A DNA stretch of 64,000 bases from Bifidobacterium breve (GTDB taxonomy: Bacteria; Actinomycetota; Actinomycetes; Nanopelagicales; Nanopelagicaceae). The stretch spans positions 144,434 to 208,433 of the forward strand of contig CAMAPO010000001.1 in the NCBI GenBank assembly GCA_945860245.1, read 5' to 3'. A program made the translations under genes and the position numbers. The notes beneath the pieces were generated by a model that saw nothing but the letters and a program-made list of their open reading frames with translations, did not search any database and was not told where the DNA came from. Shown piece after piece: positions 63,898-64,000 of this stretch. Numbering within the stretch: the stretch's first letter is position 1; each line of letters opens with the position of its first letter.

Positions 63898-64000
63898 GTC
63901 CGGCGACGTTCTACTCTCCCACAAGGTCACCCTTGCAGTACCATCGACGCTGAGAGGCTTAACTTCCGGGTTCGGAATGGGACCGGGTGTTTCCCTCTCG
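63898..64000 (-). rRNA. rrf: 5S ribosomal RNA, 3' part
   Basis: The minus strand reads GGAAACACCCGGTCCCATTC, CCGAACCCGGAAGTTAAGCC, then CGATGGTACTGCAAGGGTG and GGGAGAGTAGAACGTCGCCG, the conserved 5S rRNA core and loop E region. The 5' end (about 10-15 bases) is beyond the window edge, and the 3' end is placed at about 63898 by the closing stem GTCGCCGGAC. The rest of the rRNA operon (16S, 23S) should lie to the right. Confidence 0.93.

Overview
The window looks like a piece of chromosome from a small-genome, low-GC actinobacterium, most likely of the freshwater acI / Nanopelagicales type. The assignment to Actinobacteria rests on gene content and order: an mIHF-type nucleoid protein beside gmk and rpoZ, a mycothiol ligase (mshC) with its usual cassette, pafB-pafC-tatA-tatC-helY, a garA/ftsR/bifunctional-nuclease/gcv cluster, separate lnt and ppm genes, and a tlyA-nadK-recN-pyrG-xerD-scpA-scpB-rluB-cmk-der series. 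The acI assignment is an inference from base composition (about 47 percent G+C in a stretch counted by eye) and extreme compactness: many ATGA or 1-base overlaps, almost no gap above 100 bases, no mobile elements, no CRISPR.

Layout. 1-5.6 kb: end of the pyrimidine operon (pyrK, pyrD, pyrF), a fused mIHF-guanylate kinase, rpoZ, coaBC, metK. 5.6-12.1 kb: priA, def, fmt, rsmB, rpe, hisE, hisG. 12.1-20.3 kb: serB, an ABC ATPase, ung, a purine/NCS2 permease, two small membrane proteins, an alcohol dehydrogenase, thymidine kinase and apt. A tRNA-Leu(GAG) follows, then an M20 peptidase and an aldo/keto reductase. 22.8-32.8 kb: the phosphatase-DUF3090-SCO1664-mshC cassette, a PAC2 protein, cobalamin-dependent methionine synthase, a HAD phosphatase, a RecB-like nuclease and tRNA methyltransferase TrmI. 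32.8-42 kb: pafB, pafC, tatA, tatC, a lipid kinase, helY, a 5'-3' exonuclease, lnt and ppm. 42-52 kb (minus strand): glycine cleavage gcvP/gcvH with MerR regulators, bifunctional nuclease and GarA, then pgsA, a cmk-der fusion, tyrA and aroH. 52-64 kb: rluB, scpB, scpA, a ParA ATPase with a ribbon-helix-helix partner, xerD, pyrG, recN, nadK, tlyA, four small or poorly known proteins, and the 3' part of a 5S rRNA gene with its terminator.

How it fits together. Most genes are housekeeping: nucleotide synthesis, translation, chromosome segregation, redox thiol and one-carbon metabolism (metK, metH, gcv, fmt). The strongest structural theme is regulatory economy. About twenty transcription units have a TANNNT -10 element exactly 6 (sometimes 7 or 8) bases before the start codon, which predicts leaderless mRNAs; in several cases the stop codon of the upstream gene supplies the first bases of the -10 element. 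The most interesting biology is the absence of the Pup-proteasome genes from the place they normally occupy (trmI and pafB overlap by 17 bases) while pafBC and a PAC2 protein remain. Also notable are a predicted kinase-phosphatase cassette next to mshC, an AT-rich gap with four ATCGATAAA motifs, and a self-complementary leader at gcvP. No clearly novel defence or mobile system was found.
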